64,000 nt of DNA from Trichobilharzia regenti (Eukaryota; Platyhelminthes; Trematoda; Strigeidida; Schistosomatidae): the NCBI GenBank assembly GCA_944472135.2, contig OX235270.1, positions 117,133,842 to 117,197,841 on the forward strand. Reading direction: 5' to 3'. The position numbers and the translations under genes are program-made. Below are positions 24,916 through 35,789 of this stretch, one piece after another; the first letter of the stretch is position 1, and each line of letters opens with the position of its first letter. Under the pieces are notes generated by a model. The model worked only from the letters and a program-made list of their open reading frames with translations, made no database searches and was not told where the DNA came from.

Positions 24916-25251
24916 GATAAGCTATCCAAAAATTCAAGTCAATGTTATGTCTCCTAAGCGAGTGCATCTAACCTTTGGCTTTAACATGGCCATCGTAAAC
25001 AGTTAATTTTCTCAGTAATTATTAACACACAGTGTTACTGTCTGGATTTCTTGTTTATTTTTCTTGTTAATACGTCTTTAATCCTTATTTGTGTCATTTA
25101 ATTTTATCTTGTTATTCGTTATAATCTGACCGGAAATAGTCCCAGAACATTCTCACTCCAATATCATATATCAGGAATCTTCAGTCTAGTTGACAACCTC
25201 GTCGGAAAAAGGAACTTTTTTTCTATGTAATCATCTCTTTGATTTCTCAAT

Positions 25252-25527
25252 GAATACCTCACTAATTCCATTATAGATAAGATTTTATTTTGATAAATCG
25301 CACAGTGTTTACAGTTATATGAACTGATGACGTTTCGAGCACAAACTATTGCTCATAATCATATCAACTTGATATGATTATGAGCAATAGTTTGTGCTCG
25401 AAACGTCATCAGTTCATATAACTGTAAACACTGTGCGATTTATCAAAATAAAATCTTATCTATAATGGAATTATACTCTACCACAGTGCCCAAGTTTTAT
25501 ACTTATATCAAGAATACCTCACTAATT
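25252..25527. mobile_element. PLE-terminus insertion with 16-bp target duplication
   Basis: The 16-mer GAATACCTCACTAATT occurs at 25252-25267 and again at 25512-25527, flanking 244 bp. The insert is a perfect palindrome (25263-25473, including the left edge of the duplicated site) plus about 38 bp on the right. The palindrome arm matches the terminal sequence of the PLE relic at 58440-58930 (shared CGTTTCGAGCA and CATAATCATATCAA). It is therefore best read as an integrated PLE end with no body. Confidence 0.75.
25263..25473. repeat. Perfect 211-bp palindrome (105-bp arms, 1-bp centre)
   Basis: The left arm 25263-25367 is the exact reverse complement of the right arm 25369-25473, with a single C at 25368 between them. 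I compared the arms base by base and saw no mismatch. The right arm carries TATGAGCA, a loop and TGCTCGAAAC, a hammerhead-like stem II and GAAA element whose CUGANGA box is degraded (ATTATGA). Confidence 0.93.
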
Positions 25528-25619
25528 TCATTTCGTAGCCTAATTTACATACAAATAGTAATGAATATACAATAATCTACCAATGTAGGCAATTAATAAT
25601 CCTTAACATTCAGGCAAAG

Positions 25620-25940
25620 TTCAGGGTAGATTTAATGACAAGCAGCTGTCCCATCCTGGTCTTAGAATCCACAGTAAATACAAACGACTCCACCGGGGAC
25701 TAGACCTAAACCTTCAGAACACTAGGCGAACCTGTTGATTATTAAGCCACTGGGTCGGAACTGTGTTCCAACCTCTCTAAGTTCTCTGACGAGTATCACA
25801 CTAGGATAAAATAACTGCCTAGTGCTCCTCGGCTTTCAATGAATTTCTAATAGATGTCATTTCGAAGCGCAATCTATACTGAAACTAGTTAAAATCTCTA
25901 CAATCATAAGTATTTCACTGGTGATGAAACCTGACCTGAA
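25620..25940 (+). repeat. Hammerhead-type foldback repeat, copy B (degenerate)
   Basis: It contains AGCAGCTGTCCCATCCTGGT (left arm, inverted core) and, on the right, GACGAGTATCACACTAGGAT and AAAATAACTG. A GCCACTGGGTCGG block lies between, equivalent to the tRNA-like head. It is strongly diverged from the better copies at 49660 and 62462. Confidence 0.5.
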
Positions 25941-26026
25941 CTGGTTACCCAAGTCTCCCGATAAAACATTGTCTTTATCTTATCTCTTACGGTTTAATAA
26001 ATAATCAATCAAATATTCCCATAATT

Positions 26027-26533
26027 TATTCAGAACAAAATATTTAGAGCGAACAATTGTGGTTTCAATAAATTCTTCAGGTTCTACAATTATAAATCCA
26101 TTAATGTAAGCATACAATAGCCAGTAAAGGCGAATTAGAATCATATCAGAAAGTGTATTGTGGAACAAGTATAAGATGGATGAAACAATAGTCATATAGT
26201 CATATAATTTTTTAATATGCACGGTCAATGACAACACTCACTCTTGAAACCTGTATTTTCTGTTAACTATATTTATATATATACACACATCATTAAAATA
26301 AATTATTTCATCTCATTCTGTTCCATGTTGTTATTGTCCATGCATATTAAAAAAACTATATGACTATTGTTCTATCCCATCCTATATTATACTTGTTCCA
26401 CAATACACTTTCTGATATGATTCTAAATCGCCTTTACTGGCTATTGTATGCTTACATTAATAGATTTATAATTGTAGAGCCTGAAGAAGAATTTATTGAA
26501 AACAATTGTTCGCTCTAAATATTTTGTTCTGAA
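26027..26533. repeat. Foldback element, ~210-bp inverted arms
   Basis: The left arm 26027-26235 and right arm 26322-26533 are inverted near-copies separated by 86 AT-rich bases. Diagnostic paired segments are GAGCGAACAATTG and CAATTGTTCGCTC, and AGAAAGTGTATTGTGGAACA and its inverse. A CCTGAAGAAGAATTTATTG segment relates it to the end repeats of the PLE at 1981-3180 (CCTGATGGTGAAGTTATCG) and to 61620-61725. The 85-codon minus-strand frame over the left arm is probably a by-product. Confidence 0.82.
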
Positions 26534-28439
26534 TAATCAATCAGTCATCAGTATATACCAAAATCAGGCCACTATATGACCTTCATACTTGGTGTCACGA
26601 CTATTTAACTCATTACTGTCGTTCTATTATCATTAGTTATTATCGAAACAATCTGAGGGTTAATTAGTTTAAAAACTGGAAAAGGTCACTGAAAATACTA
26701 TGAGCTAATAAAACTCATCAGGTTTTCATTGCTTCTCTGTAAGTGATGTCTATTCATGCTGAAATACAAACCAATGGATTTAAACAGATGAATATTATTC
26801 ATAGTGAGATAATAATTGCCCATTTATTAGTGTCTTAATAACACAGTTTTTTTTATTTTGGGTCATTACTGTCACAGACCAAACAAGGAGTGTGTGTAGT
26901 TCACATTTAAAAAAAAGAGTGGAATAAGGAACATTATTTGCCTAAACACTTACGAAATCATATCCTCAATGGATCATGAAATAATGTCAATCTCTGAACT
27001 AATTAAGCTAACAATAAGTGACAAATCACTAAGACATATAGATACATAGAAGTTATTATGTAATGTTTTCAGAAGCTATTGCTGTGAGAGTTTCTTTAAT
27101 TTCATGGTGGATTTTGTCATGAAATGACATCAGTTAGAAGATCACTGAGAAACATGGATCACTGAATAGGTGTTTTGTTTTAGTTTGGAACTCTATAGAA
27201 GAATGGACCAATGACCCTAGTTAGGTGTCTAACAAAGGACCTTCAGGTTACGAGAAGGGGGCGTTGCTAATCCACTACTGATTAAGAATCCAACAGCTCA
27301 CGAACTTTTATTTCTTTTGCTTTGCGATATGACACAACCTTCTTACAATAACCACACTGAGTGTCTGTCTCTATGTGTAACTAGTTAGGCATTAAACAGT
27401 CGTTTATTTCAACTGAACTAAAAGTTAGTCTCGAGTATAAGTTGAACTTCGGCAGTTACACTACTTACGATCTTAATCTTGTTATCATACATTCACAAGA
27501 AAGGGAAGCTGATATATTCTTATCGTGGTTCATTTTTTAAAACGTTCTTAAAATAAATATTGTTGGAATTTATTAAAAAGGTGATTTTAGTTATTATTCT
27601 TACTTCCCGATGGATAAACCAACAGAAACTCAGCCTCAGGTTTTTGTTTCTAGAGAATTTCATGAATTCTAATGTAGATTTCATCAAGAGCCTACATCAT
27701 TTGGAAAACCATTGAAAAATAAGGAGGACAGGACAGTTATTTCTCTCCTTTCGATACCTAGGGCATACCCATTAGGGTTCATTATGTCAAGAGTGAAGTA
27801 GACATTCTTCTGTGCTATTTATTGGCTATGGCTCTTTATCCCAGATTGACATAATTTAGAATTCACGGATGACTAGAATCCAACTCAGTGTCTCAACACT
27901 CACAAGGCTTGCTTCTTGGTTTGAAGTTCCTACGTTTGATCCTTAGTCATGGATGCTTGCTACCATACTAAGACAAAACAGCTCTTCATTCATGTAGGAT
28001 TTTCAGAAACTTATATTTGTTCGAGATGAGATTTAAACTGATGAACTCAGTTTGCTTGGAACTTGCTTCTTGGGTTCGCTTTAATTCATCTCCTCTTTGT
28101 TTATCAGCTGGTTACTCTGCCTGTAGTTTGACTGGTGTCATTTGTATTAATTAACATGACACGGTTTTGATACCAGAGACACGTTCACAAAATTGGTCTA
28201 CAGACTTTACTGACACCTTCTCTTTCCAATGGATATAATTATCTCTTTGAAATTGGCATAAGAGTTAACCTAAATGCACGAATCCATTAGAATGTTCACA
28301 AATGAAACCGCGTGTGTAACTAGACTAAATATGCTTCCAAGGAAAACAGTCGGTGTTCCCACATCAGTTTGTTTATTGGATATGTCAGACAGTGGAACAG
28401 TATTATTCGAATACAATTTATTGGTCGTAATCACGTTAT
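26534..28439. other. Non-coding DNA
   Basis: AT-rich sequence, no recognised gene. Confidence 0.5.
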
Positions 28440-28640
28440 TTCATATGTTAGCATGCTTTCCAGGCAATACTGAGGGTCTGGATTCGATTCTCAGCCGATT
28501 CACTGCCAAAAATCACCTAGTTTACCAGCCAGCACTAAGTCTGAAAAGTAGAGAAGAATGTTGCATGAGACTAGCAACTTCACCCCTCAAAAACTACATC
28601 ACGGCTGCTAAAATTGCAAGGCTTTGAGCCTGGGGCTCTT
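28440..28640 (+). repeat. Possible tRNA-related SINE relic
   Basis: GTTAGCATGCTTTCCAGG followed by GGATTCGATTCTC looks like an A-box and B-box pair at tRNA spacing. The 117-codon frame across it (28274-28627) has no recognisable domain. Only one copy is seen in this window, so the call is weak. Confidence 0.3.
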
Positions 28641-29235
28641 TGTTTTACCTGGAATGCAAAGCGATGAATAAAACCAACAAACCTAGCATTCGTTACATCA
28701 ATATTTTGATTGAACAGAATAAAACCAACAAAATAGTTTTGTATTCAAGTCGACTTTTACCCTGTATGGTGGTGGTGGTGGTGGCGTATAAACAGTCTTA
28801 ACTTATTCAGCGTTATTTCTTTTTAAACAAAATAAATTATATAAGCTTATGATGGATATCATAAGTTTTTAGGCTGATAGTAAATGTACTTTGACTTGTT
28901 GATTCAGTAAATATAACTGAGCAATATCAGCAAATTATACATTTTGAAAACAAAATGATAATAGCAATAATGGTGTGAATTAAAAATTATTTTTCTAAGA
29001 ATTTAGGTGATTTAAAGGTGAATTCTGTGACTAACTGAGTAGCTACTATGATGTAATTTGAAAATCTTTAGCAGTGAAGAGATTTTGTCCCCCAGAGTAG
29101 TAGGCTAAGAAAGGAAGTTCTCCATTGCTTGTTCAACAGTTCGCTTATAGAAATTAATGAGGCTTACTACTAATTCAAAGTGAAATGAACATTGGATAGA
29201 GATTTATTTGTCAGCCATCTGTGGGTCAGAACTCA
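28641..29235. other. Non-coding DNA with a GGT repeat
   Basis: A short GGT/TGG run lies at 28769-28785. Nothing else is recognised. Confidence 0.5.
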
Positions 29236-29239
29236 GTGT

Positions 29240-29602
29240 CTCATTAAAGGAATTCTAATAGGCTTCAGACTTTTATCAACAGCTGCCTTCGTTCCGATGG
29301 GTAGAAATAATCACCAACAAGAGAATCTAGAAACGAAACAACCAAAAGAACACTATCCAGCATGGTTGCGAAAAGGCCATACTGGTGCAATAAGGAGTGC
29401 GATAATTGAACACCTGGTCAACACTGATCACTGCATTTCAGCAAACGCCTCCTTCAAAGTAATCTACAGAGTCAAGAATAACATATCGAAGGGAATACGG
29501 TTTCGTCTCCTTTGTATCGCTGAAGCTCTGGCCATTCACATGGAAAAACCGGAGCTGTGTATACAAAAGAAGATTACTCAACCACTTCTACTCTCATGGT
29601 AA
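29240..29602 (+). mobile_element. RTE fragment joined to PLE endonuclease fragment
   Basis: The first about 105 bp match RTE DNA around QTFINSCLRS through the segment that intact copies read as ISNRDLW. From about 29350 the reading changes to a PLE GIY-YIG domain: KEHYPAWLRKGHTGAI, then EHLVNTDHCISANASFKVIY, AEALAIHMEKPELC and finally LLLSW and a stop at 29600-29602. An open frame of 136 codons crosses the join. The two families share no homology there, so this is an insertion or recombination join, not a gene. Confidence 0.7.
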
Positions 29603-30065
29603 CAATGTTTTGATTTGTTTTGTTTCTTTGCCTGTTCTTTAATTGCTTATAATTCTTGTATTCACTTAGATCTCTTACATAGTTTCGTATTATCTACTTT
29701 GTTTCCATGTGCATTCTGAGTAAAACCCACTCATCAAACTATTCATATTATTATTACATAACTTCTTTTAACAACTGTTTGTGACAACTCATCACCTTTG
29801 TTACTACCCCAGTTTGATTAACACTTAATTTTCTTGACCTGTATTACCAACCTTAACCAATTGTAATTTTGTTTGACAAACTTAATGTACACATACATAC
29901 AAAACAATGAATATATATTTGCGATTGTACAGCTAAGAAAATGAATTCGCTGAAAAGAGACTCTTCGGTGATCTATGTGTTTTGTTTTCATTAAAAACGT
30001 ATTGCTCAACAAATACTCTAAAATCTTAAGGGTTGATTTATAAGGATTTGATCTGTTTTTCAAGT
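29603..30065. other. Non-coding DNA, likely PLE 3' flank
   Basis: AT-rich sequence after the PLE endonuclease stop. A minus-strand open frame at 29818-30063 has no recognised domain. Confidence 0.4.
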
Positions 30066-30067
30066 TT

Positions 30068-30290
30068 GACTACGACTGATATAAATTAGAGAACCACTGG
30101 AAACCAGGGAGTACTGGACAGCTATTTCATCCTAGTTTAGGAATCATCGGCAAGATCGTATACCATTCAGCCACTGTGACCTGATTCAATGGCCCAAGAA
30201 TTCTAACTTTTACCAGGGCGTCATTTTAGCATGACCACCAACCAATGTCATTGATGGGAAATCCATCCTCACACCTGACTGGATGGACCT
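30068..30290 (-). repeat. Hammerhead-type foldback repeat, copy C
   Basis: GAGAACCACTGGAAACCAGG, then GGGAGTACTGGACAGC is the standard left end. On the minus strand the core at about 30130-30161 reads CCGATGATTCC, a loop, then AGGATGAAAT, so C3-U4 is CC and the G after A6 N7 is kept. The tRNA-like head (GCCACTGTGACC and GATTCAATGGCCC) follows. The right arm is missing. Confidence 0.6.
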
Positions 30291-30334
30291 TACTGGTCAC
30301 TATTTCTCACTAGAACTCCAGGAAACTCCATCCT

Positions 30335-30625
30335 GTAGCAGTTCACTAGCGAGCATCAGAACCTCGAAAGAAAATGAAGATGGACTGGACACACGCCGAG
30401 GAGACCGTCGGGCAACGTCGCGCGCCAGGCCATCTAGTGGAACCTTAGTGGGAGACGACGAGTTGGGTGTGGGCCAAGGTTGACGTGGAGGAGATCGTGT
30501 GATGAGGGATGAAGGCTTATGGACAGTGGTGGGGCCAGCTGAAAAGGACTGCAGAGAAAAGGACAAAGTCGAGACATACTGTTGAAACCCCATGTTCCAC
30601 TTGGAATGGAAGGGAGTAGTAAACA
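30335..30625 (+). mobile_element. RTE LINE 3' end fragment
   Basis: It reads, out of frame, the C-terminal region of RTE proteins (KMKMDWTHAEETVGQR and the equivalents of VTWRRSCDE and of the RSQWR tail), ending near GGGAGTAGTAA. About 290 bp remain. The frame-shifted MDWTHAEE spelling shows the same loss of frame seen in other copies here. Confidence 0.7.
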
Positions 30626-31210
30626 GTAATATATGTATGCAGAATCCTACTGGTCAGAGATAAGTAATGAAAGAATGAAAAGAACACACTTCATTGTTGG
30701 AATGATAGCAGAAAAAATTACCGTCAATTATTTCATCCAAAATGTCATCATTACAATTGCCTGCTATTGAACATTCCCAAACTAGGACAAATCAGCTTTC
30801 TGCCACTCCATAGTTCTGAGTGGTTTCCTAACCGATAACATCCCGTTACCTCATTTGGGACTAACCGAATCCCTACAAACCAACATCTGGAAAATTAAAA
30901 TTTTCGCCCTTGTTGTTTATAAACTAATCATTTGTAGATATTTGCTATCATTTCAAGTACATGAAAATTCAGAAGTATTCAAGTAGAAGAAAGTTTATAA
31001 AGTTATCCACATATCCTTCTTACTTTTGAAAATTCCAACTGAGCATTAGAGTTTGCCAATCCAATCTAATCCTAGATAGTTTTATATCCAGTAAAAGCTT
31101 GTTAATCGAGTATGATTAGGACCGGAAGGAAAAGACAGACGAGAAGCTAACATGCTGATGAATAGATGACTATACATTATGTATATACAGTACGGCTGAG
31201 CACTTCCCCT
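30626..31210. other. Non-coding DNA
   Basis: No gene or defined repeat is recognised between two RTE copies. Confidence 0.5.
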
Positions 31211-34200
31211 AATATTATTATTATTTTATCCTCTAGTTCCTAGAGGAACATAGGGCTTCAGCTGCGCACCTCCATTGACTTCGGTTTTCTGACAACTTTT
31301 TCACCCTGCTCCAGGTCTGTCCACATGCTTTCATCTCCTCCTCGCATGACCTCCTCCAAGTCACCCTTGGACGACCAACTCGCCGCCTCCCTTTCGGGTT
31401 CCACTCGAGGGCTTGTCTAGTGATGTCACTTGATGGTTTCCTCAGCGTATGGCCAATCCATCTCCATTTCTTTCTGCCTATTTGTTTCACAATCGGTTCC
31501 TGATTGGTTCGCTTCCCAGAGATCCCTGTTGCTGATCTTTTCTGGCCATCTGATCTTGAGTATTGAGCGGAGACAGTTGTTAATGAAGGTTTGAAGTTTG
31601 TTTGAGATGCTCTTTATGACTCGCCAAGTCTCTGATCCGTATAGTAGCACTGACTTCACATTGGAGTTGAAAATCCGGATCTTATTTTTGATGCTGATTG
31701 CTGTTGACCTCCACACAGATTTGAGAGTAATGAAAGCTTGTCTTGCTTTTCCGATTCTGGCTTTGATGTCCTCGTCAGTTCCGCCTGTAGTTGAGACGAT
31801 GCTTCCCAGGTAGGTGAAGGAGGTTGTTTCTTTCAGGTTCTTCCCATTTATGCTGATTGTTGTCTGTTGTTGTTGTTGTTGCTGTTGATGTTGGCTAGGA
31901 ATCTTCATCATCTCTGTTTTATCTATGTTCACGTGAAGTCCTATCTTTGATGCTTCTTCTGCCAACTTGTTACTTTTCACTTGCATATCTTCCAGTTTAT
32001 GGGAAATCAGACATATATCATCGGCGAAATCCAGATCCTCCAAGTCTTTTGTGTCAGTCCATTTTATGCCTGTTCCCTCGTTGGTTGCCGTTGTCTGTCG
32101 CATTATCCAATCAATTGCAATCAGGAAGATCATTGGTGATAGTAGACAGCCTTGCCTCACTCCCGTCCTCACTTCGAAGGCTTCCGTAAGTTTCCCGTTG
32201 TGGATTACTTGGCATGCAGCATTGTCGTATAACTGTTGGATGAGGTGTATAATTGTCGATGGGACCCCGTAGTAGCGAAGTAGTTTCCAAATGACCTCTC
32301 GATCGACGCTGTCGAAGGCCTTTTCAAAGTCGATGAAGTTGAGATAGAGAGGTGACTGCCATTCCAAGCTTTGTTCAATGATGATCCGTAGAGTGGCGAT
32401 TTGATCAATACATGATTTGTTTCTCCTGAATCCAGCCTGTTCCGGACGAAGTTTTTCATCTAGGGCTTGTTTGATTCTCTCCAGGATGATGCGACTTAGT
32501 ATCTTGCTTGGAATGGACAGAAGCATAATTCCACGCCAGTTTTTACATTGACTTAAGTCTCCTTTCTTTGGAAGTTTGAATAAGTATCCGTTCTTCCAAT
32601 CCTCGGGTACTTTGCCCTCTTTCCACACCTTCTCCAGTAGTGGTGTCATCAAGTCCGCTGTTGTCTCTGGGTCTATTTTCAAAGCCTCTGCTGGGATTCC
32701 ATCTGGTCCCGGTGTTTTCCCAGCTTTTAGCATCTTGATTGCATTCAGGACTTCTGATTTCGTCGGGGGGTCAGTGTTCACTGGTAGTTCTGCTTCCGTT
32801 GTTGGTATTGCTGGACGTGTTGTAGGTGGCGGACGATTTAGAAGTCTTTTGAAGTGTTCAACCCAGTGCTTTCTCTGTTCCACCTCTTTGGTGATTGACT
32901 TTCCATTGTCGTCCTTTATTGGCTTAATCTGTGTCGAACGTTTGCCCGAAAGGTGCCTAGTTGTTTGGTAGAGTGTGGCGAGGTCTCCTTTGCCTGCAGC
33001 TTGTTCTGCTTCGTTTGCCATGGTTTCATAATATTTTCTTTTGTCTTCCCTGGCACTTTTCTTCACTCTTTTGTTCAGTGTATTGTAGCTTGCATTCAGC
33101 TCCTGTTTTTGTTGCTCGTCAGTGCACTGGATAATCTTTTGCTTCACTGTCCTTCTCTCTTCTATTAGTTTCCAAGTGTCCGTAGTGAGCCACTGTTTGT
33201 CCTGTCTCTTTTTTCTGCCTAGAATTTCTATGCAGGTTTGGCTCCACACCGTTTTCAAGTTGTTCCAGTGCTTTTCGACGCCGACCTCTTCGCTGGTGTT
33301 GATTTGTGTCTCGACTTTGTCCTTTATGCTTGCAATGAAGATGTCCTTTGTAGCCTGGTCCTTCAGCTTTTGAGTGTTGAACTTGGCTTGTGGTCTATCT
33401 GCAGCTCCTGATTCCCTGAAAGCTTTTAATTTGATTTGGATTGTCCCTTGTACGAGATAGTGGTCTGAGCCAACGTCTGCTCCTCTTCTTGCTTTTGTGT
33501 CCAGTAGGCTGCGCCTCCACTTCCTTGAGATTGAGATGAAGTCGATTTGGTTTTTGGTTTGCCCGTCTGGTGACACCCATGTAGCCTTGTGGATATCTTT
33601 GTGCTTGTATACACTGCCACCAATCACCAGTTCGTTGAAGGCGCAGAAGTCGGCGAAGAGTTCTCCGTTTTCATTCATTTCTCCTAGAGCTTCTCTACCC
33701 ATGATGAGTTCCCTTCCCGTATTGTCTGGTCCCAGTTTGGCGTTCATGTCTCCCATTAGTATTTTCATGTCGCCAGCTGGAGTATTGTCCATTGTTGCCT
33801 GTAGTTGCCTGTAGAATTCTTCTTTCTTCTCGAGGTCTGCGTTGTTTGTGGGTGCATAACATTGTATGATTGACACTTTCCTTCCTTTGGAGTTGAACCT
33901 GGCGGTCATTATCCTGGACGAAATCGCCTCCCATTGTATCAGGGCTTTCGTTGCCGTTGGTGACATCATGATAGCCACGCCCTCGGTGTGCGTGTGGTTA
34001 TCTTCTGGGTGACCGGAGTAGATCACTGACTCACCTGTTGACAATTTGGTGAGTCCACTCCCATTCCATCTGCTTTCACATATTCCCAGCACTTGTATTC
34101 CGTATCTTTTCATCTCGTTGGCGATCTGGGCAGCTTTCCAGTCTCGTACATAGTTCGGACGTTCCATGTTCCTACACAGACTTTTTCTTTTGGTGCAAAG

Positions 34201-34260
34201 AGGTTCATCGTGCTGAAGTTTCTGTAGCAATTCGTTTACAGGGTGGGGTTGCTAGCCTCA
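31211..34260 (-). mobile_element. Near full-length RTE-clade LINE (SR2-like)
   Basis: The minus strand carries an apurinic-type endonuclease followed by a reverse transcriptase in one almost continuous frame, and ends in a TATTATTATTAT tail at 31211-31224 on the + strand. The 5' limit is unclear; related untranslated sequence may extend to about 34450. Younger-looking than the other copies, it is the likely reference for the subfamily that also includes 18711-19665. RTE LINEs insert by target-primed reverse transcription. No clear target duplication is visible from the ends I can define. Confidence 0.9.
31233..34230 (-). pseudogene. RTE endonuclease-reverse transcriptase, two frameshifts
   Basis: The main frame (31426-34230, 934 codons) starts in endonuclease sequence. 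Visible endonuclease motifs are YGIQVLGICESRWNG, IMTARFNSKG, IQCYAPTN, MGDMNAKLG, KNQIDFISISRKWR and GSDHYLV. RT motifs are KNGYLFKLPKKGD, EQAGFRRNKSCIDQIATLR, LNFIDFEKAFDSVD, RQGCLLSPMIFLIAIDW and the catalytic FADD. Near 34140 one base appears lost, because the upstream frame reads VCVGTWNVRTMYETGK, the usual start of these proteins. Near 31512 a one-base change shifts the end; the true C-terminus (KKWRWIGHTLRKP to the RSQWRCAAEALCSSRN tail) lies in frame 31233-31490. All catalytic blocks in between look intact. Confidence 0.9.
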
Positions 34261-34639
34261 CGCCTGAGTAAGGAATGGTTACATTGAGATAAAGTTTAGA
34301 GAGAAGCGACCTTTTGAGTTGCTCCACTCAAAATCAGATAACAAGGGATAAAACAATGAGAACAACATCAACAAAGGAAACAGTTCACAGAAAAAAAGGG
34401 CAAAAAGCGACAACAACGATAAAATAAAACAACATGCAATATAGTTCAGCACAGTTAACTAAAATGATACCAAAACCCTGCACTCACGGACTTGGGCCAA
34501 CTTGAACATATAAATCCAATAATATATACAATTTTATGAGTTATTGTTAAAGGACACCAATGTCCAAAAACTTTGTTATAGGTCTTAATAGTCAATAATA
34601 GTGATAAGTGCAGTGAAATAATGATCTTCAAGTGTTGGT

Positions 34640-35015
34640 CTGCATGGATTTGATCGGTTACAGGCCTGATCACAAACTGTCGTCACTTAGAGAACCACTA
34701 GAAATCCACCAAGTACTGGTAACCAGAGAGGCTCACCAAGCTAGTCGAGAGGATAGCTGCTCACTGATGTCACCGCCTGGCACTTTGGCTATGAATTTCG
34801 CGAATAAGCAGAAGTTGGAATTCAAGTGCTATTGGATTGGGTCCCAGTGGCTGAATGGTCCATGAGCTTGCCTTGTAACCGGAAGGTTCTAGGTTCTGAC
34901 TCCAGTAGATGAGTATTGTATAAGAGTCCCAAACTGAGATGAGACGACTATTCTGTACTCTCTGGGTTTTCATTGACTTTCTAACTGATATCATTTCGTA
35001 GTTAAACCTGCATCC
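34640..35015 (+). repeat. Hammerhead-type foldback repeat, copy D
   Basis: The left end GGATTTGATCGGTTACAGG, then GAGAACCACTAGAAATCC is inverted relative to the right end (TTTTCATTGACTTTCTAAC, then TGATATCATTTCG). The centre has a tRNA-like head with GGGTCCCAGTGGCTGAATGG (A-box side) and GGTTCTGACTCC (weak B-box). The core near 34920-34950 (AAGAGTCCCAAACTGAGATGAG) has lost the GAAA box. Confidence 0.65.
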
Positions 35016-35669
35016 AAATAATGATCTTGTTAGCAGACAGCTTTCATATCTCCGCTGTTTAAGCTCAACGTTTGTATTCCAAAGACCACTGGTTGAAATC
35101 TTGCTACGAAGTAACTTTCCATTTCACCCTTAATGACTGGCGACAATCTGAATATTAGCGTGTCAATCAAAGGCTTTCCTAGTCAGTCTGAATACCTAAA
35201 GCAACAGGCTTCGAGTTAAAGCATCACTGAGATGCTCAAAAAAACAACTGACGAGTTCTAAATGGAACAATATGTCCGTTACGAGTTTTGCTACCAGCCA
35301 CCAACAAATAGGTAGTAAATATACGTTTATACTATGAAACTGTTTCAAAAGAAGTTAAAAAAGAACCCAACAATTTTCCAACAAAGTTATGTGCAGGATT
35401 GCATTGATTCATTGTAACTCTAATGTGTATTCTATACTACACAGAAGCATATGTCGAATATCACAAACTGTCTAACCTTATGACTTGAGGAATGTGCGGG
35501 CTGGAAACTGAACGGGTTTCTATTGCGGGAAAATTCATAGAAAAAACACGAAAATGCGAATTCACAATTTGATTTACCATCACTCCTAAAAACACCTGTC
35601 ATATAAGTGCCAGCCAAATACTCATAACAAAATAACAACTTTCTGGATGACCAGCATATTATATTGTAA
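35016..35669. other. Non-coding DNA
   Basis: No recognised gene or element. Confidence 0.5.
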
Positions 35670-35785
35670 ATTAGCAAGACGAAACAGCTGTCCAGTACTC
35701 CCAGGTTTTCCAGTGGTTCTCTAACTGATGTCAGCTCATGATGAAATCCTCCATGCAATCAAACAAAATCCCTACGAAACCAATA
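35670..35785 (+). repeat. Hammerhead-type repeat fragment (right arm)
   Basis: GACGAAACAGCTGTCCAGTA, CCAGTGGTTCTCTAACTGAT and TCAGCTCATGATGAAATCC match the right arm of the foldback repeats at 49660 and 62462. It directly abuts the left arm of the inverted-repeat element at 35790. Confidence 0.65.
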
Positions 35786-35789
35786 CTTG

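Noticed and set aside
25263..25473. Palindrome as an assembly or library hairpin artefact
   Set aside because: The matching 16-bp flanking duplication and the extra 38 bp on one side fit a real insertion, though long reads should confirm it.
25980..26237. 85-codon minus-strand frame as a membrane protein gene
   Set aside because: It lies wholly on one arm of a foldback element; hydrophobicity comes from AT-rich sequence.
31598..33814. Several + strand open frames of 60-130 codons
   Set aside because: All are antisense to the intact RTE frame on the minus strand.
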